In this document: one piece after another, positions 58,726 to 64,000 of the stretch | How the letters are laid out: every line of letters begins with the position of its first letter | Position numbering within the stretch: the first letter of the stretch is position 1 | Assembly (NCBI GenBank): GCA_032622095.1 | Contig: CP136061.1 | Location: forward strand, 260,804,077-260,868,076 | Length of the DNA stretch: 64,000 nt | Source of the DNA: Siphonodentalium dalli | Lineage: Eukaryota; Mollusca; Scaphopoda; Gadilida; Siphonodentaliidae | Direction of reading: 5' to 3' | Made by a program: the position numbers and the translations under genes | Notes under the pieces: generated by a model | The model's database searches: none | Told to the model about the DNA's origin: nothing | What the model saw: only the letters and a program-made list of their open reading frames with translations

Positions 58726-60204
58726 TTTAAATGCTAAATCAAAGCAAGAAACATGAAGCATTTCCACTCATACAAGTTAGATGCCAAGTTCATAATTTGT
58801 CAGACAGTTTTGCCTCATTAGCACTCAGATAATAGCATGTGTCACGACGGACACATATACTAATTAATACGGAATAATTATCACAGACACCGAATAAACA
58901 ATTACGTCATAATGAATCGTGTTAATCACCACAACGGTAATCATACACATAATCACGCGTAGTTACCACCCTGTGTTCAATCCAATGCAATAGCGACGAT
59001 TCATAGCTAAAATTATCGCTGGTCCGGCCGGGTAGAATGTAGACCATTAAATTGATCCCGTACAGAAGTGCAGTCAAAGTCTGATCAACTTTGATTCCAC
59101 ATAGATCAAATGAACTAGTATAGAGGCCAGGAAACGCATCTCAACACATACGCGTAACTACTCTTCATATAAACATATCATGATTCATTATACTCCCAAA
59201 GATAGCTTTACCGGTTCAAGTTATCCAAATAATCACAATTATATACCGCTTGTAAAATATCTTAATCTCAAGTGTCAAAATCGCCCCACGCTACATCGAC
59301 AAATACAATTGTCATATGGCGGGGTATGACAATAACATAGGCTGAAATGAGGGCCTACATTAAGGGACAAGCGCATATATCTCAGTATATAACTTTAATT
59401 GTGATGTAGCAATGCCAAGCATCAATGATGACCGAATCAATCGATATTTTTACCGTACGCGCGCGATGTAAAACTTCAAACCCAAGTACCCAGTTGATAT
59501 CGTACTCCAGTATAAATCATACGACATTATGTGAAAACAAATTTATTTCTATCTCAACCACAAATAAATATCACATGAATGCAAATGGCAGCCCATGTTT
59601 GAAGCAATCGCACAAATCCCAATATTTGTATATACAAAGCACGACGAACAACAGAGCCTACACCCCTCCCTCAATATTTAAACCAATTGAGTCCCACCCG
59701 AATCATTTTAATCATGTAACAGTTCTCCCGATTTTTTTTATCATACAATTTTAATCATTATTGTCCAACCCCATTTCCAAATCATTACAACCGAATGCCT
59801 CCAAAAATACAAGCTTTGCAAACGCACATCTGATCGCAATAACGAAACAGTTTGTCCACAAGCCAGGAGCCGGAAGTGGACATTAGCGCTCGCCAATCGA
59901 GCACATCCATGAACTCTTGAACGAAGTATCGTTCACCCACTGATTGTTCAACATAATTATTATTGCATTACATGTATTCTAATGTCATTTATATTGATAC
60001 CCTTTATATTATCACACTTATGTTACCTCATCATGCCAACCCTCTTCATAATGCATATGGCTTCAACATGTACATAGATATATATATATTCAATTTATAC
60101 AATTTTTGCTGATGACCACACATCGTAACTTATATGCATACCGAAGTATCCAACCCTTAGATTTCAACACCAGTAGTCAAAATCTGAAAATAAGGGGGAC
60201 CTTA

Positions 60205-60677
60205 TGTAGAGTAATGATCCCGGATACATACTAAACATAGCTATCTTAACCGATGGGGGGAGACTGGAATATAATCGAACTATAAGTGACCCCAACCAAA
60301 TTGCCAAGGTCATACTCGGAGAGGCCGCGACCTATGAGTTATGCAATACTAGCCACAAAGGAAAGAAGTTCTTATGTAATAATTCCCAGTTCACCCATGG
60401 GTCAGTACAGACAAAGAGATGCACTAATGACGGCTACCAGTCATTAGCGATATATAAACCAGACATTAATCTACTCTTCAATTAGTTTCGGACTTCAGAC
60501 TAATTGGCAGGCATCAACATCAGGTCGCTAATTAATAAGCGACGCTTTCGGTCGTTCTATGACATCTATGATTGATTCACAATTATGTATCATTTACCAT
60601 CACAAGCTGTTGACCATCCATTGATATTAGATGTGAATAAATGATATACAAGAACCGACTTCATTCTTCCACATAGA
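60205..60677 (+). repeat. 3' LTR (473 bp)
   Basis: Same sequence as 55824-56296 at every position I compared, followed by the ATATA target repeat. Confidence 0.9.
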
Positions 60678-60682
60678 ATATA

Positions 60683-61287
60683 GTGCTTTACTCTTCCGTA
60701 CAACTTTGTTGTATAATATACAAAATATTTTATATGTTGTCGTGTTTGCGTCAGTGGGGTCCTTCGATTTGTTCTTATATAATATGTTTTATAATGCGAA
60801 GAGGTTAGATCTCCTTAGCCATCCAAGGTTTTTGCTTAATGAATCTTTTTGGAATGCGCGTATTGGTGATAGGAAATGCTATTTAGAATTCGTCTGTATA
60901 AGCTGTTATGAATTCATTGTATGCATCGTTTGGGCTCTGTTATAAATGCATTGTATGCATCGTTTGGGCTCGGATAATTGTAAAAGAATTCAAAAGAACT
61001 TGTCATAAGAATTTCCTTGAAAGTATTTATATTGTGTGATGAATATACCATTCGCTCTCGTGTATAATTAATAGTAGACTCTGGAGAATTACCTCCATCC
61101 ATGTAAAACATGCTAAGTGGTCTGAGACGTCGGTAATTATTATTCCTGATTTATTATAAAGTGAGAAATCATTAAAAATAATATTGTCAATGAGGGTAGC
61201 TGTAATTTTTTTTATTCTAGTAGGTCTTGTAATGGCTGGCATGGCTTCAGAGAACAATGTATCGAAGAATTCTTCATACGCGCCCAC
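60683..61287 (-). pseudogene. LINE-D, endonuclease end and linker
   Basis: Minus strand: FFDTLFSEAMPAITRPTRIK, then ATLIDNIIFND, then SGIIITDVSDHLACF. This is the xxPTRxxxxxxTLIDNIFxN ... SDHxP signature of the apurinic-type endonuclease of non-LTR elements. Then, with frameshifts, PITNTRIPKRFIKQKPWMAK and a KVVRKSKALY block lead to the LTR insertion point. A short duplication (GCATTGTATGCATCGTTTGG at 60919-60937 and 60948-60968) is present. Confidence 0.78.
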
Positions 61288-61744
61288 CTCACGCCGTGTG
61301 CCACGTACACCATCATGACCTAAAGCAGGCGCACATACAGGACTTAATGGGACACTGTGGCAGCGCGGGTGGGGGAAGCTGATCGAGCCACAGGCACATG
61401 TGGCAATATGCGGTCGGATTTGAATAAATACGCAGTATTACATTGTGCAAGGTTTGGGCTTCCTTAAGGGTATTGTTCCTGGTATTGTATGTCCATATGG
61501 ACATCGATATAATCCGTAACCCGTAGATTACCCCTTGACAGTTTATATGACTCCAAAACTTTCACAATGTGGGCACAACACGCACGAAAGTGAACATATG
61601 ACATTTGTTGAAAACGAGACGCGACCGCACTCCGTATTCGAAAGGGGGACTTAATGTTAAAACTGATGCTGCATGTTTACTTGACAGTAATATTTCTGTC
61701 CGGCGAAGACAACCGAAGTAATTTTCTAAACTTTCTGTGTCGGG
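61288..61744. other. Spacer
   Basis: No gene is recognised. Confidence 0.4.
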
Positions 61745-61750
61745 GTTATC

Positions 61751-61834
61751 TACGGCAGCGTGGAACCGCCACGATCGTTTATTTTTTCAGAAATCTTAAT
61801 CTGTTTAAACAGATTGTGGTTCCACGCTGCCGTA
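61751..61834. mobile_element. 84 bp miniature inverted-repeat element
   Basis: The inverted ends TACGGCAGCGTGGAACC and their complement are flanked by GTTATC on both sides (61745-61750, 61835-61840). A central palindrome AATCTGTTTAAACAGATT lies at 61796-61813. It is too small to encode anything. Confidence 0.8.
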
Positions 61835-61858
61835 GTTATCTAAATGGATGTTACCTAG

Positions 61859-61929
61859 TTATGTTATAAGCATGGTGTCCGTTATGTTATAAGCATGGTG
61901 TCCGTTATGTTATAAGCATGGTGTCCGTT
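61859..61929 (+). repeat. Tandem repeat, 24 bp x 3
   Basis: GTTATGTTATAAGCATGGTG-TCC is repeated three times almost exactly. Confidence 0.85.
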
Positions 61930-62497
61930 TTATAAGCGAAATAAACTTTACAAGCGCCCGGGAGGTAAATGACCGATTATACACCATATGTTTTCCTTTA
62001 ATATATATTTCTACTCGTGTGCATATATCAGATTTTGTTTAACGTCTAGTTACATATTCTCGAGATATTTAAGACTTCGAAACAGTCCCTTGAGGACGGG
62101 AGTTTCTCAACTGATTAGGAACAAGCAGCACCCCTCAACTTTGTTCCAGGAGCATTTCGGAATCTATGAGATAAAGTTCTGACTAGGATGAACTCGACTC
62201 TTTTGCTAACAGAAAAGAAACTCGCAAATATTGTGGTTGTATTTGTGTTGCGTCCAGTGTATATTCAGCGAGTATCGTATTCCATCATTGCCATATGTTG
62301 AATACCAATTGGACAAAAATCAACATGGTTAACATTGACTTATTTCTCGGAAATATCTGGCGTCAAAAGTTATTTTTTTTGGCATGTTCTCGAGAAATGT
62401 AAGGCTTCAATGTATTCCGCCGATGGCGGGAGGTCCTCGCCTGAACGTCACAGATATAGTACGACAGAACTTAACTTTTTACATTAAAGATTATTCT
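61930..62497. other. Spacer
   Basis: Short echoes of TTCTCGAGA-type wording (62055, 62345, 62388, 62938) suggest an old tandem structure that leads into the repeat at 63085. No gene is recognised. Confidence 0.4.
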
Positions 62498-62873
62498 TTA
62501 ACACATTACCCAACAAAACGGCCGAAAAACGCCCAAATAAAGCTTCAACAGCCTAAAATATCTTCGGTCTGTCTCAATAACACCATACAAATACGGATAT
62601 CATTGGAACCGGTTCATTGACCACATTGTGATGGTTACAGTTATGCCATGTGCCAATGCATTCTCTTATATATGCGAGTCGACCATAGGTCGCCTCGCAT
62701 ATATAAGAGAATGCATTGGCCTAAACACAATCTTTTTTTAACACTTTTTACGATTTTTTCTTATATTCTTTAACAATTTTAGAAGTTTTTCTTACATTTT
62801 TTAACAATTTTTATAATATTTTTCTTTAAGAGAATGCATTTGCACAGGGCCGTTCTGTTGGGTAAAGGGTTAA
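62498..62873 (+). mobile_element. piggyBac-type MITE, copy 6 (right part reduced)
   Basis: The left end is mutated (TTAACACATTACCCAACA), the first hairpin is intact (62653-62719), and only one arm of the second is left. The right end GTTGGGTAAAGGGTTAA is intact. Confidence 0.8.
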
Positions 62874-63084
62874 ACATTATTCTTTAAGGTTAGTGGATTT
62901 TATTTTTCCAAACAATGCCAACACATTTCAAGTGGCGTTTTCTCGAGACTTTTAAGCCCCAATTGAAGTAGTACAAGTTGAACAATTGGTTAACAGTGTA
63001 TTTTTATGCACACAATCTCATGCGTGGGTTCCCTGTCTTAATATCTATCATCAGCAGCTATCAAGTGCGTGACATATTCCCGAG

Positions 63085-63690
63085 ATGTTTACGGCCCCAA
63101 TTGATTCCACTGGAAATTTCACGACTGAATAAGCAAGTAGTACAACCCAAGTATATTCGACGAGAGCAATACAAGACTCCGTGTTATAAGTGCTGTATTG
63201 AATGTGCTCGAATTTATATATGACACAACAAAGACTAGCGTTATTTAAAAATGCTCTTCTATTCCATTTCATGTCGCTAAACATATGTAACTGTCCTTTG
63301 TATTTGATGGAATCACATTGCAGAATCATTAATTTGGTCGTTCAAAACTGATCTAGCATCAAACACCGTTAGCTCTTTGAAATCATAAGTGTATCTTAGT
63401 CAATATCAAGTAAAACTATGCCGAATCGTGCCACCCAATTATTATGTGTGTATTTATAGGGGTCTCCGTGTGTCAGTCGGTAGACTGACATAATATAACT
63501 AAAGAAAGGTTATATTGTGAATCAGAACACACCTGCACATTTGATTAGCTATATATTCTGAAACAAATTGTGGCGATAGATAATACATTGTTTATTTATA
63601 TTCTATTAGACATTTAACACTGAACACTTGTTCTCCAAGTTGCAATCCTATAATTTCCATGGTGGTGCCACACCAAACTAATGTCCAATT
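63085..63690 (+). repeat. Long dispersed repeat, copy 2
   Basis: Collinear with 24058-24995 without the 32 bp tandem array. The shared blocks are listed there. 63691-64000 shows nothing further that is recognisable. Confidence 0.72.
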
Positions 63691-64000
63691 ATTTTTTGAA
63701 CAATTGGATAGTTCACATGCCGTGCACATATTAGCGGTTGTTGCCAGTAAGGAAACTTGATTTAGCATGATCATATTGAATACGCTATTACAATGAGTGT
63801 ATATATAAAGTATAAATGCATGTTTATTCCTCCAAATATGTTAACTTATCCTCATTGTTGATCCTATACTGATCTAAATAGGCAGCTGAACAAAAAATTC
63901 AGAAATTCCGAGTATTGATGAATTAAAATTGGAAAACGGAATACACATAGGAGACCGTTGATACGATAAATTGAAGGATAGACAAGTGATTACACTTACA

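Larger units (their letters stand above)
55824..60677 (+). mobile_element. Gypsy-type LTR retrotransposon, internally deleted, 4854 bp
   Basis: Two 473 bp LTRs appear identical by eye, and the 5 bp direct repeat ATATA (55819-55823, 60678-60682) flanks the element. It interrupts LINE-D. The interior keeps an integrase C-terminal ORF (57111-58052). Protease, reverse transcriptase and RNase H are absent, so the copy is non-autonomous despite its youth. A purine-rich tract (GAAAATAAGGGGGA, 60187-60200) precedes the 3' LTR. 58053-60204 is largely non-coding. Confidence 0.88.

Overview
ORGANISM AND GENERAL CHARACTER. This is AT-rich eukaryotic nuclear DNA. It has split genes with consensus GT/AG splice sites, no operons, and dense layers of transposons and satellites. 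A PAN-EGF-F-type-lectin gene with large introns, non-LTR elements with CxCG...C C-termini, a Helitron-like element and piggyBac-type MITEs fit an aquatic invertebrate. I lean towards a lophotrochozoan (mollusc, brachiopod or similar), but only by inference; no marker gene fixes the taxon. GENES. Two genes are supported. (1) On the minus strand at 575-685 lies the first coding exon of a small secreted peptide, with a TATA box about 80 bp upstream of the ATG; the rest of the gene runs off the left edge. (2) On the plus strand a secreted multidomain protein is spread over about 35 kb: a signal/PAN exon (13393-13728), a cluster of EGF exons (30540-33850), and an F-type lectin (FTP, F5/8C-like) domain split over two exons (43008-43238 and 48301-48530, with stop). 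The EGF and FTP exons are all joined in phase 1. The PAN exon ends in phase 0, so at least one linking exon is unseen, or PAN belongs to another gene. LAYOUT. 1-2.8 kb: peptide gene and repeats. 3.25-5.24 kb: Helitron-like element followed directly by a 1.2 kb giant palindrome. 6.6-11.2 kb: LINE fragment split by a 3.3 kb terminal-inverted-repeat element, which is itself split by a LINE/SINE insertion with a 13 bp target duplication. 13.4 kb: PAN exon. 14-30.5 kb: intron or spacer with LINE debris, piggyBac-type MITEs, a 4.0 kb element with long inverted ends, tandem arrays and a hAT-type element with an 8 bp target duplication. 30.5-33.9 kb: EGF exons in several stages of duplication and decay. 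37.2-40.5 kb: 61 bp satellite with a 13-mer higher-order repeat. 41.2-42.0 kb: 782 bp MITE. 43.0-48.5 kb: lectin exons enclosing a 2.5 kb satellite whose monomers each copy a 5' splice site. 49.8-51.8 kb: LINE reverse transcriptase with a 1 kb insertion. 52.1-53.7 kb: tandem duplication. 55.0-61.3 kb: LINE broken by a young gypsy-type LTR element (LTRs identical by eye, reverse transcriptase missing). 61.7-64 kb: small MITEs and dispersed repeats. The most unusual signals are the splice-donor satellite inside the lectin gene, the EGF exon birth-and-death series, and the satellite with exact 793 bp periodicity.
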